Made by a program: the position numbers and the translations under genes
Origin: Halobacillus dabanensis
Lineage (GTDB): Bacteria > Bacillota > Bacilli > Bacillales > Halobacillaceae
Assembly: GCF_900114165.1 (NCBI RefSeq)
Contig: NZ_FOSB01000001.1
Span: 310,001-374,000 of the forward strand
Length of the DNA stretch: 64,000 nt
Direction of reading: 5' to 3'
Part shown: in pieces, positions 26,713 to 35,651 of the stretch
Position numbering within the stretch: position 1 is the stretch's first letter
How the letters are laid out: every line of letters begins with the position of its first letter
The notes under the pieces: generated by a model
What the model was told of the DNA's origin: nothing
Databases searched by the model: none
What the model saw: the letters and a program-made list of their open reading frames with translations, nothing else

Positions 26713-28168
26713 TAAGGACTTTCCATTAATTTTTGAATTGAGTCAAGAGAGCCGCACAGGTTTTAGCTTACCAGAATTCGATGTCCCGGAAGTGGATGTT
26801 GATGAGATGATTGGTGACTCATATGTAAGAAAAAGTGAGCCGGATCTTCCTGAGGTGAGTGAACTACAAATTATGAGGCATTACACAGCTCTCTCTAAGC
26901 GCAATCATGGTGTTGACTCAGGCTTCTATCCACTCGGCTCTTGTACAATGAAATACAATCCGAAAATGAATGAAGATGTTGCACGCCTTACTGGCTTCAG
27001 TCACATTCATCCATATCAGCCATCGGAATCCGTTCAGGGAGCTCTACACTTAATGTATGATTTACAAGAATCCCTTGCGGCCATCACAGGTATGAACACT
27101 GTGACACTTCAGCCGGCAGCAGGTGCTCATGGCGAATGGACAGGTTTAATGATGATCCGGGCTTTTCATGAAGCGAATGGAGACTATAATCGGACGAAAG
27201 TTATCGTGCCGGACTCCGCGCATGGTACAAACCCGGCCTCTGCTACGGTGGCTGGATTTGAAGCTGTGACCGTAAAATCTGATGAAAGAGGGCTTGTTGA
27301 TCTTGAAGATTTGAAGCGAGTAGTCGATGAACAGACAGCTGCCTTAATGTTGACAAACCCGAACACGCTTGGACTTTTTGAAGAAGATATTGAGGAGATG
27401 GCGGCCATTGTGCACGAGGCGGGTGGGAAGCTTTATTATGATGGGGCTAACTTGAACGCTATTCTTGGTTATGCGCGTCCAGGGGACATGGGCTTCGATG
27501 TTGTCCACTTGAATCTTCACAAAACGTTTACCGGGCCGCACGGAGGAGGTGGGCCTGGTTCTGGACCTGTAGGAGTTACAGCAGAGTTCGCTGCTTATTT
27601 GCCAAAACCGATTTTAACCAAACAGGATGGTGTCTATGTATTTGATTATAACCGTCCGCAATCCATTGGCAGAGTCAAGCCTTATTATGGAAACTTCGGA
27701 ATCAATGTCCGGGCTTATACGTATATAAGGACGATGGGCCCTGAAGGCTTGAAAAAAGTAAGCGAATATGCCGTCATCAATGCAAACTATATGATGCGTC
27801 GTCTCCAAGAAGAGTTTGATCTTCCTTTTGATCGCCATTGTAAACATGAATTTATACTGTCAGGAAGGCGTCAGAAAAAATTGGGTGTACGTACTTTGGA
27901 TATGGCGAAGCGGTTGCTTGATTTTGGATATCACCCGCCAACCATATATTTCCCGATTAATGTCGAGGAAGCGTTAATGGTGGAGCCGACAGAAACGGAA
28001 TCCAAAGAGACTCTGGATGACTTTATCGATCGTATGATTCAAATTGCCAATGAAGCTAAAGACGACCCTCAGATGGTCCAGGATGCTCCTCATACGACGA
28101 TCGTCAGTCGAATGGATGAGACACAAGCTGCACGAAAACCTGTTTTACGATATCAGAAAGAAGAATAA
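26705..28168 (+). CDS. gcvPB: Glycine dehydrogenase (decarboxylating) subunit 2
   Basis: PLP-bearing half of the split P protein, 487 residues. The Schiff-base lysine is Lys273 in '[20 protein letters not shown]', and 'DGANLNAI' just before supplies the aspartate that pairs with the PLP ring nitrogen. It starts at ATG 26705 behind GGAGATGGGGG within the gcvPA end. With GcvT, an H protein and lipoamide dehydrogenase it completes glycine cleavage. A terminator follows directly. Confidence 0.97.
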   Translation: MSNKDFPLIFELSQESRTGFSLPEFDVPEVDVDEMIGDSYVRKSEPDLPEVSELQIMRHYTALSKRNHGVDSGFYPLGSCTMKYNPKMNEDVARLTGFSHIHPYQPSESVQGALHLMYDLQESLAAITGMNTVTLQPAAGAHGEWTGLMMIRAFHEANGDYNRTKVIVPDSAHGTNPASATVAGFEAVTVKSDERGLVDLEDLKRVVDEQTAALMLTNPNTLGLFEEDIEEMAAIVHEAGGKLYYDGANLNAILGYARPGDMGFDVVHLNLHKTFTGPHGGGGPGSGPVGVTAEFAAYLPKPILTKQDGVYVFDYNRPQSIGRVKPYYGNFGINVRAYTYIRTMGPEGLKKVSEYAVINANYMMRRLQEEFDLPFDRHCKHEFILSGRRQKKLGVRTLDMAKRLLDFGYHPPTIYFPINVEEALMVEPTETESKETLDDFIDRMIQIANEAKDDPQMVQDAPHTTIVSRMDETQAARKPVLRYQKEE

Positions 28169-28170
28169 AA

Positions 28171-28212
28171 AGAAACCGGAGTCTACATATAGCTGGACTC
28201 CGGTTTCTTTCA
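28171..28212 (+). terminator. Terminator of the gcv operon
   Basis: AGAAACCGGAGTC pairs perfectly with GACTCCGGTTTCT (13 bp) around a twelve-base loop, two bases after the gcvPB stop codon; a short T-rich tail follows. Confidence 0.9.
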
Positions 28213-28232
28213 GTTATATGGCAGTCTTATGT

Positions 28233-28664
28233 AAGACTCTAATCCGAGATAACCGGGGTTCGTTGCCGTATGAAGAGTCAGGGTTGGTGGGGAAGCAACT
28301 CGCTTTCCTGTGGGGGACCTGGCGAGCTTCCTCGGGCGGTCTATCGCACTAAGGGATCTCGCCTACCTCCTTCTCCCACGGGAGTCTCGCAGCTTCCCAA
28401 CCACCTCATTCGAAGTAAGGGAGAAACGAATGCCCTTAATAGAAAGGAGCGTCCTCCATCATCCCTGTCCTATGGGAATATAACGCTCTATAGCAAGGTT
28501 TCCAATGTATGCTCACCAGCATACTTCCATTCATTACCACCTTTTCGAGCAGCGGTGTCGAGAATCGATTTTGGCAAGGTGCAGAGGGGAATGACTCCCG
28601 CGGAAAGCGAGAGTCTTTCCCCGCCACAATTATCCACTCACAAAATGTCTCGAAACTGACCCTT
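28233..28664. repeat. Dispersed intergenic repeat, copy 2 (long form)
   Basis: A 432-bp element sharing with copy 1 the left block (CCGAGATAACCGGGGTTCGTTGCCGT..., AGTCAGGGTTGGTGGGGAAG, CTTTCCTGTGGGGGACCTGG) and the right block (ATCCACTCACAAAATGTCTCGAAACTGA). The ends are degenerate inverted repeats (12 of 19 positions). The extra central 290 bp holds GC-rich palindromic pieces such as CCCGCGGAAAGCGAG, typical of Bacillaceae intergenic repeats. The open frames inside are accidental. It fills most of the gap between gcvPB and the rhodanese gene. Confidence 0.75.
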
Positions 28665-28698
28665 ACAGAATTCGGAGCTTTAGTTGGAGAAGTTTAAC

Positions 28699-28731
28699 AG
28701 AAAAAGCCCGATTCTGGGATTGAACCGGGCT
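28699..28731 (-). terminator. Terminator after yqhL (minus strand)
   Basis: Read on the minus strand, AGCCCG, a loop, and CGGGCT are followed by five T residues, six bases beyond the rhodanese stop codon. Confidence 0.8.
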
Positions 28732-28736
28732 GGGTA

Positions 28737-29117
28737 TTACTTTTTGGTTTTAATTTTACCTGTCCACTTTTTGAAGCCGCCTTCTAGCATGTTTAAATCT
28801 TCATAGCCTTTTTTGTGAAGCATCATCGCTGCACGGGCAGAACGGGCACCACTTTGGCAGTACAAGTATACGGGCTTGTCTTTGCGAATTTCAATAAGAC
28901 GGTTTTTCATTTGCGATAATGGAATATTCCTTGCACCTAGAATGTGTCCGCCATCGAATTCTTTTGGTTCACGAACATCGATCAGCTGCGCTTTTCTGTA
29001 TCCTTCTCGGAATTTGTCCTCTGATAATGTAGTCATAATTTTTCTTGCTTTGAAGAATCTATACACACCGAAGGCAATAACCACTACAAGTGCCCCGATT
29101 AAGATCCATAATTCCAT
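28737..29117 (-). CDS. yqhL: Membrane-anchored rhodanese-like sulfurtransferase YqhL
   Basis: A 126-residue protein with an N-terminal membrane helix (3-21) and one rhodanese domain (about 32-122). The active-site loop is 'YCQSGARS', whose cysteine would carry persulfide sulfur; 'LIDVREPKEFDGGHI' is the family CH2-like motif. Sulfur acceptor unknown. It matches B. subtilis YqhL in position. It is divergent from nrdJ. The octanoyltransferase gene yqhM (lipM), next in B. subtilis, is missing at this place. Confidence 0.9.
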   Translation of the reverse strand: MELWILIGALVVVIAFGVYRFFKARKIMTTLSEDKFREGYRKAQLIDVREPKEFDGGHILGARNIPLSQMKNRLIEIRKDKPVYLYCQSGARSARAAMMLHKKGYEDLNMLEGGFKKWTGKIKTKK

Positions 29118-29490
29118 GATTCCATCCCCCTCATTTCTCTATTCCTCTATCTATTATAGGAGGGAACGGAGCGTATTTCAAAAAAATTTTATTATGTTAT
29201 AGTAAAAAATATTGATTTGTCGAGCTTTGTTACTTAGATTATGATGCAACTGATGAAAAAAGGAAAGAGAAACAGAATAGGCTGGGTTTTCTTTTGATCG
29301 CTTTATTTTTTGGCTGATTTCTCATGATTCATAAATTGACAAAGTTCTACATGATTGTTCAACAATACAATATATGGTGACAGAAAATTAGGTAAACACA
29401 ATATATTGATTATTTTTCTGTATATGTGGTATGTTACATATATCAAATGCAAAAAAGCTATAGCTTTTCTATATAAGGGAGAGATGCATA
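29118..29490. other. 373-bp divergent intergenic region, yqhL to nrdJ
   Basis: No gene found. It holds the nrdJ control region: TTGACA at 29336-29341, two NrdR-box-like sites (listed separately), a possible promoter TTGATT (29406) / TATGTT (29430) with 18-bp spacing, and the nrdJ binding site AAGGGAGAG. I searched for a B12 box and other cobalamin riboswitch parts and found none. Confidence 0.6.
29365..29411. promoter_or_regulatory. Tandem NrdR boxes upstream of nrdJ
   Basis: Two 16-bp sites, ATACAATATATGGTGA (29365-29380) and ACACAATATATTGATT (29396-29411), both fit the NrdR consensus ACACWATATATWGTGT in the central core. Their start-to-start distance is 31 bp, close to three helical turns, as in known NrdR operators. 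NrdR is the ATP/dATP-sensing repressor of ribonucleotide reductase genes. The right-hand box overlaps a likely -35 element. Confidence 0.8.
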
Positions 29491-32064
29491 ATGCAGTTAA
29501 AAACCTCCACAGATGGTCAACTGAAAATTAATGTGGAGCGCCTGAATGCAGATATCAGGCAGTTTCCTCAAGTACATGAAATTACTGATTCTATGTCCAT
29601 AACTCACAAGGGTGTTTCAAGACTTGTTATGTTGGACAGGTATGCTTTTAAGGATACGGAAAAATTGACCTTGTCAGAAGGGGACTTTGTTGTTCTTACA
29701 GTCAAAGATGATCCTAAATTTCCGGCAAGGGGCTTCGGATTCATACAGTCGATAAACTGGGAATCTCATCAAGCTGTTGTTCGGGTTGAGGATGAGTTTG
29801 TGAATGTTCTTGATCATGAGAATGAGCGCGAGACAGGTTTGATCACTCGTAACCTGGATACGATTGATAAGCCGCTGGAAGTGTACTACGAGCAAATAGC
29901 GCTTCGGAACGCTACAGGGCTGGCAGAAGTGGAAACAGACCCAGAACGGAAACAACAGAGCTTTAAAGAGTTCTACGAGGAATTGTCTGAATTAAATTTC
30001 ATTCCAGCAGGTAGAGTATTATACGGAGCGGGTTCACAAACAGATGTGACCTATTTTAACTGCTATGTCATGCCTTTCATTCAGGACTCTCGTGAAGGAA
30101 TCTCTGACCACCGTAAACAAGTGATGGAGATTATGTCCCGCGGGGGTGGTGTGGGTACAAACGGTTCGACACTCCGCCCAAGGAATACGCTTGCACGTGG
30201 GGTGAACGGAAAATCCTCGGGTTCTGTATCTTGGCTCGATGATATTGCCAAGCTTACACACCTCGTTGAACAAGGAGGTTCCAGGCGTGGTGCTCAAATG
30301 ATCATGTTAGCAGACTGGCACCCCGATATTTTGGAATTTATCATTTCAAAGATGCAAAACCCAAGAATCCTCCGATTTCTTATTGAAAATACAGAGGATG
30401 AAGTGATTAAACAACTAGCTAAAGACAAGTTGAAATTTACGCCACTTACAGAAACAGAAAAAGATTTATATCAAAGTGTTGTGAATTATAAACATATTCA
30501 AGGTCAAGGTGGCTTTACAGATCAAAGCATTCAGGAAGCGGAAGAAAAGCTGCATTTAGGTGGGACGTATACGGTCCACAATTCCGAATTTCTTACTGGT
30601 GCTAATATTTCAGTTTGTATTACAAAAGAATTCATGGATGCCGTAGAGAATGACACGGAATATCAGCTGCGCTTTCCAGATGTAGAAAATTATACCAAAG
30701 ATGAAATGGCTAAATACAACGAAGAATGGCATCAAAGTGGCGATGTCCGTGAATGGGCTGAGCGTGGTTTTGGTATTCGTACGTATCGTACAGTAAAAGC
30801 GAGTGAGCTTTGGAATTTAATTAATATTTGTGCAACCTATTCTGCTGAGCCAGGTATTTTCTTTATCGATAATGCCAATGAGAAAACGAATGCGACAGCA
30901 TATGGTCAGAAGGTTGTAGCCACCAATCCATGTGGTGAGCAGCCACTTGCACCTTATTCTGTTTGTAACCTTGCAGCAGTCAATTTGGCTAGTGTTGCAG
31001 ATAAGCAAAATAAACAAGTCGATTATGAACGACTTGAGCAGACCGTGCGTCGGGGTGTGCGCATGCAGGACAACGTCATTGACGCAACACCATATTTCCT
31101 TGAAGAAAACAAGGTACAGGCTTTAGGAGAACGACGTATTGGTCTTGGTGTCATGGGGCTTCATGACCTCCTCATTTATTGCGAAACGACTTATGGTTCG
31201 CAGGAAGGTAATCAGCTTGTGGACGAAATCTTTGAAACAATAGCGACTACGGCTTATCGTGAATCAATAGAGCTTGCGAAAGAAAAAGGAAGCTTCCCAT
31301 TCTTAGTTGGAAAAACTGACGCAGAAACTCAGGAACTGCGTGAGCGATTTATCAATACGGGTTATATGAAAGAAATGCCGGAAGATATTCGTCAGGATGT
31401 GCTCACTTATGGAATTCGTAACTCCCACTTGCTCACAGTCGCACCGACAGGAAGTACAGGTACGATGGTAGGGGTGAGCACAGGGCTCGAGCCTTATTTC
31501 TCCTTCTCCTATTACCGAAGTGGACGTCTCGGAAAGTTCATTGAAGTAAAAGCAGATATTTTACAGGAATACTTGGATGCACACCCGGACCAGGACTCTA
31601 ATAATTTGCCAGAATGGTTCGTAACAGCTATGACGATGAGCCCTGAAGCTCATGCTGATACACAATGTATCATTCAACGGTGGGTGGACAGCAGCATTTC
31701 GAAAACCGTCAACGCGCCAAAAGGGTACACGGTCGAAGAAGTGGAGCGTGTCTACCAGCGCCTATACCGTGGTGGGGCTAAAGGAGGCACCGTCTACGTT
31801 GACGGAAGTCGTGATAGCCAGGTACTTTCTCTGAAAGCAGAGGAAAACGATTTTGATGGAGAGCAAACGGAGTTGTTTGAAGCCGAAGAAAAGAAACCTC
31901 ATGTTGTTTTGATGGATACGATTCAAGAATTAGATAAGACGAATGTAACCATTGGATCTGAAGTCGGTGATACATGTCCAGTTTGTCGCCAAGGAACAGT
32001 CGAAGATATCGGAGGCTGTAACACTTGTACCAATTGTAATGCCCAATTGAAATGTGGTTTGTAA
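29491..32064 (+). CDS. nrdJ: Adenosylcobalamin-dependent (class II) ribonucleoside reductase NrdJ
   Basis: Makes deoxynucleotides from ribonucleotides with coenzyme B12, with or without oxygen. The 857-residue protein has the reductase barrel motifs 'YFNCYVMPFIQDS', 'NPCGEQPLAPYSVCNLAAVN' and 'NSHLLTVAPTGSTG' (phosphate-binding), and a C-terminal zinc-ribbon/thiol tail with CPVC and CTNC pairs and a final Cys in KCGL. These tail cysteines likely shuttle electrons to the active site. ATG 29491 lies behind AAGGGAGAG. NrdR boxes precede it. The gene replaces lipM of the B. subtilis order. Confidence 0.95.
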   Translation: MQLKTSTDGQLKINVERLNADIRQFPQVHEITDSMSITHKGVSRLVMLDRYAFKDTEKLTLSEGDFVVLTVKDDPKFPARGFGFIQSINWESHQAVVRVEDEFVNVLDHENERETGLITRNLDTIDKPLEVYYEQIALRNATGLAEVETDPERKQQSFKEFYEELSELNFIPAGRVLYGAGSQTDVTYFNCYVMPFIQDSREGISDHRKQVMEIMSRGGGVGTNGSTLRPRNTLARGVNGKSSGSVSWLDDIAKLTHLVEQGGSRRGAQMIMLADWHPDILEFIISKMQNPRILRFLIENTEDEVIKQLAKDKLKFTPLTETEKDLYQSVVNYKHIQGQGGFTDQSIQEAEEKLHLGGTYTVHNSEFLTGANISVCITKEFMDAVENDTEYQLRFPDVENYTKDEMAKYNEEWHQSGDVREWAERGFGIRTYRTVKASELWNLINICATYSAEPGIFFIDNANEKTNATAYGQKVVATNPCGEQPLAPYSVCNLAAVNLASVADKQNKQVDYERLEQTVRRGVRMQDNVIDATPYFLEENKVQALGERRIGLGVMGLHDLLIYCETTYGSQEGNQLVDEIFETIATTAYRESIELAKEKGSFPFLVGKTDAETQELRERFINTGYMKEMPEDIRQDVLTYGIRNSHLLTVAPTGSTGTMVGVSTGLEPYFSFSYYRSGRLGKFIEVKADILQEYLDAHPDQDSNNLPEWFVTAMTMSPEAHADTQCIIQRWVDSSISKTVNAPKGYTVEEVERVYQRLYRGGAKGGTVYVDGSRDSQVLSLKAEENDFDGEQTELFEAEEKKPHVVLMDTIQELDKTNVTIGSEVGDTCPVCRQGTVEDIGGCNTCTNCNAQLKCGL

Positions 32065-32074
32065 TAATATGAGT

Positions 32075-32110
32075 GAAGCACCGGATGTATATAATCCGGT
32101 GCTTCTTTTT
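32075..32110 (+). terminator. Terminator after nrdJ
   Basis: GAAGCACCGGAT pairs perfectly with ATCCGGTGCTTC (12 bp, seven-base loop), followed by five T residues, 11 bases after the stop. Confidence 0.93.
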
Positions 32111-32169
32111 ATAAAATGATTATGTTAAACTCCTGTAATCCTCCTTATTCCATTAGAGTTACAATTCTT

Positions 32170-32517
32170 GAATCCCCAGTTCCGAGATGCTTGCGGGGTT
32201 CGTTGCCGTGTAGGGCGTCAGGGATGGTTGGGAAGGAGGAGATAAAGGAAACACGAAGAGCGTAGCGATTCGATGTTGACTTATCGTACAGAAGCGAGGG
32301 GAGTCTCACTAGCCGCTAGGCACTGGAGCTGAATAGCACACATATGGCTTATGTAAACTTTTTTTAAATGTAGGTCCGTTCAGGTGTAAGAACGGGAAAA
32401 GAGTGCTTGGTGAGACCCCACAGGAGGCAGCCGAGAAGGCTCACCGCGCTCCCACGGAAAGCGAGTCATTCCCCACAGCTCCATCCACTTTATACAAAAG
32501 TCTCGAAACTAAGTCTT
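32170..32517. repeat. Dispersed intergenic repeat, copy 3 (divergent long form)
   Basis: A 348-bp copy. The left block (TCCGAGATGC...GGGGTTCGTTGCCGTGTAGGG, GTCAGGGATGGTTGGGAAG) and right block (CTCCATCCACTTTATACAAAAGTCTCGAAACTAAGTCTT) match copies 1 and 2. The centre is different: a 'GCGTAGCGATTCG' part and 'GTGAGACCCCACAGGAGGCAGC...' followed by GGAAAGCGAG, pieces common in bacilli intergenic repeats. It has no believable coding frame. With the region up to 32711 it separates nrdJ from mntR. Confidence 0.7.
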
Positions 32518-32711
32518 CCCAGAATACTGCTGTTGAACGATTCTCATTAGAAACACGAGTGTATGACTTGGGTTTGCTTGTCAGTGGGGAGAAACTAGTG
32601 TATCATTTGCATGTGGAAACATATGCTATAAAAACGTTTAAAAGAGGGATACCCCTCTGAATTTTAAAAAATGCGAGCTTTTACATAAAGATAGGGTATT
32701 GGGGGTTCAAC
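32518..32711. other. Region upstream of mntR
   Basis: About 190 bp without a gene. It contains a small palindrome GAGGG-ATA-CCCCTC near 32645-32658 and GGGTAT at 32694-32699, but no pair of promoter elements I would commit to. Confidence 0.4.
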
Positions 32712-33143
32712 ATGCCGACACCTAGCATGGAAGATTATATTGAACAAATATATATACTAATAGAAGATAAAGGATATGCACGAGTATCTGACATTGCTGA
32801 AAACCTTCAGGTGCATCCGTCTTCCGTTACAAAAATGGTGCAGAAACTCGATCGTGATCAATATTTGAACTATGAGAAATATCGTGGGCTCATTTTAACA
32901 CCCAAAGGGAAGAAGGTCGGAAAAAGGCTTGTTTATCGCCATGAGTTGCTTGAACAATTCCTGGAAATCATCGGTGTGGACCATGATAATATCTATGAGG
33001 ATGTAGAAGGAATTGAACATCATATGAGCTGGAACTCTATTGACCGCATCGGCGATCTCGTTCAATATTTTGATGAAAATCCAGGGCGTGTTGATGCATT
33101 AAGAGAAATTCAGAAGAAAAATGAAGAACAAAATGAAGAATGA
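32712..33143 (+). CDS. mntR: MntR, manganese-responsive DtxR-family repressor
   Basis: Metal-sensing repressor of manganese uptake genes. The 143 residues hold an N-terminal winged helix ('[20 protein letters not shown]', '[20 protein letters not shown]') and the dimer/metal domain. Metal ligands visible are Asp8, Glu in 'HELLEQFL', His77 and the 'EGIEHHMSW' cluster (Glu99, Glu102, His103 in the usual numbering). Length equals that of B. subtilis MntR (142). Start ATG 32712 lies behind GGGGGTT. Confidence 0.95.
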   Translation: MPTPSMEDYIEQIYILIEDKGYARVSDIAENLQVHPSSVTKMVQKLDRDQYLNYEKYRGLILTPKGKKVGKRLVYRHELLEQFLEIIGVDHDNIYEDVEGIEHHMSWNSIDRIGDLVQYFDENPGRVDALREIQKKNEEQNEE

Positions 33144-33145
33144 AA

Positions 33146-33177
33146 GAAAGGTGCATGGGAGCATGTGCCTTTCTTTT
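33146..33177 (+). terminator. Terminator after mntR
   Basis: AAAGGTGCATG pairs with CATGTGCCTTT (one G-T and one mismatch) with a four-base loop, then six T residues. Confidence 0.85.
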
Positions 33178-33283
33178 TTGTTTGACTGAGTAAAAGATCA
33201 TGTTCCTTTGCAATTGTCTCCTGCCTATACGTTCTATTTCACTTCTGCAGCGTTTATAATGAAGTAAAGTGGGGTGAGGCAGC

Positions 33284-34171
33284 GTGAAGGTGGATGGTGT
33301 CTTTTCAGGTGGGGGTGTGAAAGCCCTGGCGTTTATCGGAGCTCTGGAAGAACTGGAAGAACGAGGGTATTCGTTCAGTCGGGTCGCAGGCACCTCGGCA
33401 GGGGCAATCCTCGCATGTTTGACAGCGGCTGGTTACACAGCGAAAGAGTTGAAGGAGCGTTTGAAAAGCATATCGTTTGAAGAATTGGTTGATGTCCCCC
33501 TATCCGATCGTCTATTTCCCTTCATGAAATGGTTGCTTTTGTATTACCGGCTCGGGTTATATAAGGGAAATCAATTGGAAAGGGTTTTAGAGGAGTGGCT
33601 GGAAGATAAGGGGGTACGAACATTTGCTGACCTTCCTCCTGGGTCACTGAAGGTGATTTGTTCGGATTTGACACTAGGACGTATCGTTGTCTTACCAGAT
33701 GATTTGAAGAAAGTATATGGTATTGATCCGGCTACATTTTCGGTAGCCAAAGCAGTACGCATGAGTGCGGGGTTACCTTATTTTTTTATTCCAGTTAAAA
33801 TCCATGGAAAAAAAGGGCGTTCCGTAATTATAGATGGCGGAGTGCTCAGTAATTTCCCGCTTTGGATATGGGAAAAGAAGAGTGGTTGTCGAACGCGTCC
33901 GATTATAGGGATGAAGCTTAGTGATGAACCAGATAAATTGCCCGAACAGAAAATTAAGAATGCCATCCAAATGTTTCATGCATTATTTAAAACCATGCAA
34001 CAAGCGCATGATGCAAGATATATATCGAAGACGATGAGTAAGGATATTATTTTTATTCCGGTTAATGGGGTTGAAACGACAGATTTTGATATGAGTGATG
34101 AGCAAAAGGAAGCATTGATGAATTTAGGGCACGAACATGCGAGTGACTTTTTGCGCCGTTGGAGTCGTTAA
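33284..34171 (+). CDS. yqhO: Patatin-like phospholipase YqhO
   Basis: A 295-residue patatin-fold acyl hydrolase. The oxyanion loop is GGGVKALAF (9-17), the nucleophile elbow GTSAG puts the catalytic Ser at 38, and the partner Asp184 lies in IDGGVLSNFP. No signal peptide is seen, so it likely acts inside the cell on membrane lipids; the substrate is unknown. Start is GTG 33284 behind GGGGTGAGG. It matches B. subtilis YqhO in position after mntR. Confidence 0.9.
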   Translation: MKVDGVFSGGGVKALAFIGALEELEERGYSFSRVAGTSAGAILACLTAAGYTAKELKERLKSISFEELVDVPLSDRLFPFMKWLLLYYRLGLYKGNQLERVLEEWLEDKGVRTFADLPPGSLKVICSDLTLGRIVVLPDDLKKVYGIDPATFSVAKAVRMSAGLPYFFIPVKIHGKKGRSVIIDGGVLSNFPLWIWEKKSGCRTRPIIGMKLSDEPDKLPEQKIKNAIQMFHALFKTMQQAHDARYISKTMSKDIIFIPVNGVETTDFDMSDEQKEALMNLGHEHASDFLRRWSR

Positions 34172-34322
34172 CTACCAAAAAAGCGGAAAGGTCATGAATC
34201 ATTGCACACCATTGACAATCATAAGCCGTCACTCGACGTGACCATATGCAACAGAGATGATTGACTTAAGGTTCCGAAGGGGAAGGACGCTGGGGTTATT
34301 CACAATATAATTTACAGGATAA

Positions 34323-34355
34323 AAAGAATCGAGCCATTAAAAAGTGGCTCGATTT
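34323..34355. terminator. Bidirectional terminator overlapping the yqhP stop codon
   Basis: AATCGAGCCATT and AGTGGCTCGATT form a near-perfect 12-bp stem; five A residues on the left and five T residues on the right allow use in both directions. The TAA of the minus-strand gene lies in the loop. Confidence 0.85.
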
Positions 34356-34741
34356 TTGTCTTTACTTTTGTTTCCTTCGATAACGCGAAGTTGGGGTCCA
34401 TTTGCCCGTTTACGATTTTTCCCCCCGAACCCTGAAGCTTTAGATTGGGCTTTAGTTACAGTACTCTTTTTAACGGCTGGGGTTGGTTGTTTATATTTCT
34501 GCTTGGATTGTTTGACTGCTTGCTTGTATTTCTTCATTTCGTTTCCACCACCGGCAGCGCCACCAAAGCCGCGGTTACGGAGGAAGAAGAAGTAAATCGC
34601 TCCATAAATGAGAGCAGCAATTCCGATCATCGTAACGATCGAAGTTAAAAAGCCGGTCGTGTTTGTAAATAGCTGGATACCGACAAAAAAGACAGCGAGG
34701 CCAATCAAGGTGTAAATAACAGGAGTCATCCAATTACGCAT
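34337..34741 (-). CDS. yqhP: YqhP/SA1362-family membrane protein
   Basis: A 134-residue protein with two membrane helices (about 8-27 and 33-54) and a long, very basic tail (about 68-134, Lys/Arg/Gln/Ser-rich with little hydrophobic text) that should lie in the cytoplasm and could contact nucleic acid or acidic lipid. The pattern fits the SA1362/YqhP family of unknown function. ATG 34741 follows AAGGGAGGAAAAC. Its last codons form part of a terminator hairpin. Confidence 0.82.
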   Translation of the reverse strand: MRNWMTPVIYTLIGLAVFFVGIQLFTNTTGFLTSIVTMIGIAALIYGAIYFFFLRNRGFGGAAGGGNEMKKYKQAVKQSKQKYKQPTPAVKKSTVTKAQSKASGFGGKNRKRANGPQLRVIEGNKSKDKNRATF

Positions 34742-35090
34742 GACTAGTTTTCCTCCCTTCTAGTATTGGTCGACTATGAATATTTTGTTATGGAACTATA
34801 CCCTTGTTGAAAGAGAATTCATCATTGAATGGGGATGTACTACATTGGATATGTTATTTAAGATTGTTTCCTTTATAGAATATAATATGCACTATCATTT
34901 AATAAATTGTGTCCTGAAAGAATGCTAGTAATAATTCATTTCCTTCTTGAGTGCCATTTTAAACACTGGAACACATAATAAATGGTTGGACTTTTATTTT
35001 ACCTCAAATTGCCAAGAATCACTAGTCTCTCTCGCTGAAATTAGCATGAAAAATGAGGGGTTGGTTAAAAATAAGACCGAGGTGATGGAA
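34742..35090. other. 349-bp divergent gap between yqhP and yqhR
   Basis: A+T-rich spacer with no gene I can support. The frame in front of yqhR is open back to 34947 but has no binding site there. AAGATTGTTTCC followed by TATAGAATATAAT (34861-34885) could hold a sigma-A -10 element. Confidence 0.5.
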
Positions 35091-35606
35091 ATGGCTGAAA
35101 AACAAAAGGACCAAAGACAACAAGAGCCACAACAGAGTGTAATTGGAAAAGCTTTAATAACAGGATTCATAGCAGGGATTTTATGGAGTGGTTTAGGCAC
35201 AATCGCGTATTATTTTAATTTTACACAGGTCTCACCAGCATCATTCATTTTCAGGTCATTTTGGCAGACGGATTGGACTGGTACATGGCTAGCAGAAGTT
35301 TTAGCTGTCGTTATCATTGGGATTTTATCCTTAGGAACGGCATTGTTGTATTATTTGACAATGAAAAAATTAAATGGGATTTGGCCTGGAATGCTTTTCG
35401 GGATCGCCTTATGGGCTGTTGTGTATTTAGTCTTGACCCCGGTGTTTCCAGCGATTCCCACTTTTCTGGATCTGAATAGCGACACATGGGTGACTACAGG
35501 GTGTCTATTTATATTATATGGGGTTTTTATCGGGTATTCCATTTCCTATGAATATCGTGAATTCAATGAAACAGCGAATTCTTATTCAAATGAAGGGAGA
35601 ATATGA
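35091..35606 (+). CDS. yqhR: YqhR family membrane protein
   Basis: A 171-residue integral membrane protein with four helices: about 20-42, 63-86, 93-115 and 130-150. Its N-terminus is hydrophilic and Gln-rich ('AEKQKDQRQQEPQQ'). It has the YqhR family layout; in B. subtilis yqhR lies just before aroQ and has been reported in sporulating cells. I start at ATG 35091, six bases behind GAGGTG. Function unknown. Confidence 0.85.
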   Translation: MAEKQKDQRQQEPQQSVIGKALITGFIAGILWSGLGTIAYYFNFTQVSPASFIFRSFWQTDWTGTWLAEVLAVVIIGILSLGTALLYYLTMKKLNGIWPGMLFGIALWAVVYLVLTPVFPAIPTFLDLNSDTWVTTGCLFILYGVFIGYSISYEYREFNETANSYSNEGRI

Positions 35607-35651
35607 TAAACTTAAAGTGTATGACAATTTTGGAAACGGTGGGATGGAATT

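Noticed and set aside
28270-28659. Open frame of about 129 codons in the repeat at 28.2 kb
   Set aside because: It lies fully in a non-coding repeat shared with two other sites, lacks a ribosome binding site and has low-complexity, Ser/Pro-rich text.
29118-29490. Cobalamin riboswitch before the B12-dependent nrdJ
   Set aside because: No B12-box-like sequence was found; NrdR boxes explain the control.
32403-32660. Open frame of 85 codons after nrdJ
   Set aside because: Mostly inside repeat copy 3; no binding site and no protein-like pattern.
34947-35090. N-terminal extension of yqhR
   Set aside because: The upstream ATG has no binding site, while ATG 35091 has GAGGTG at proper spacing.
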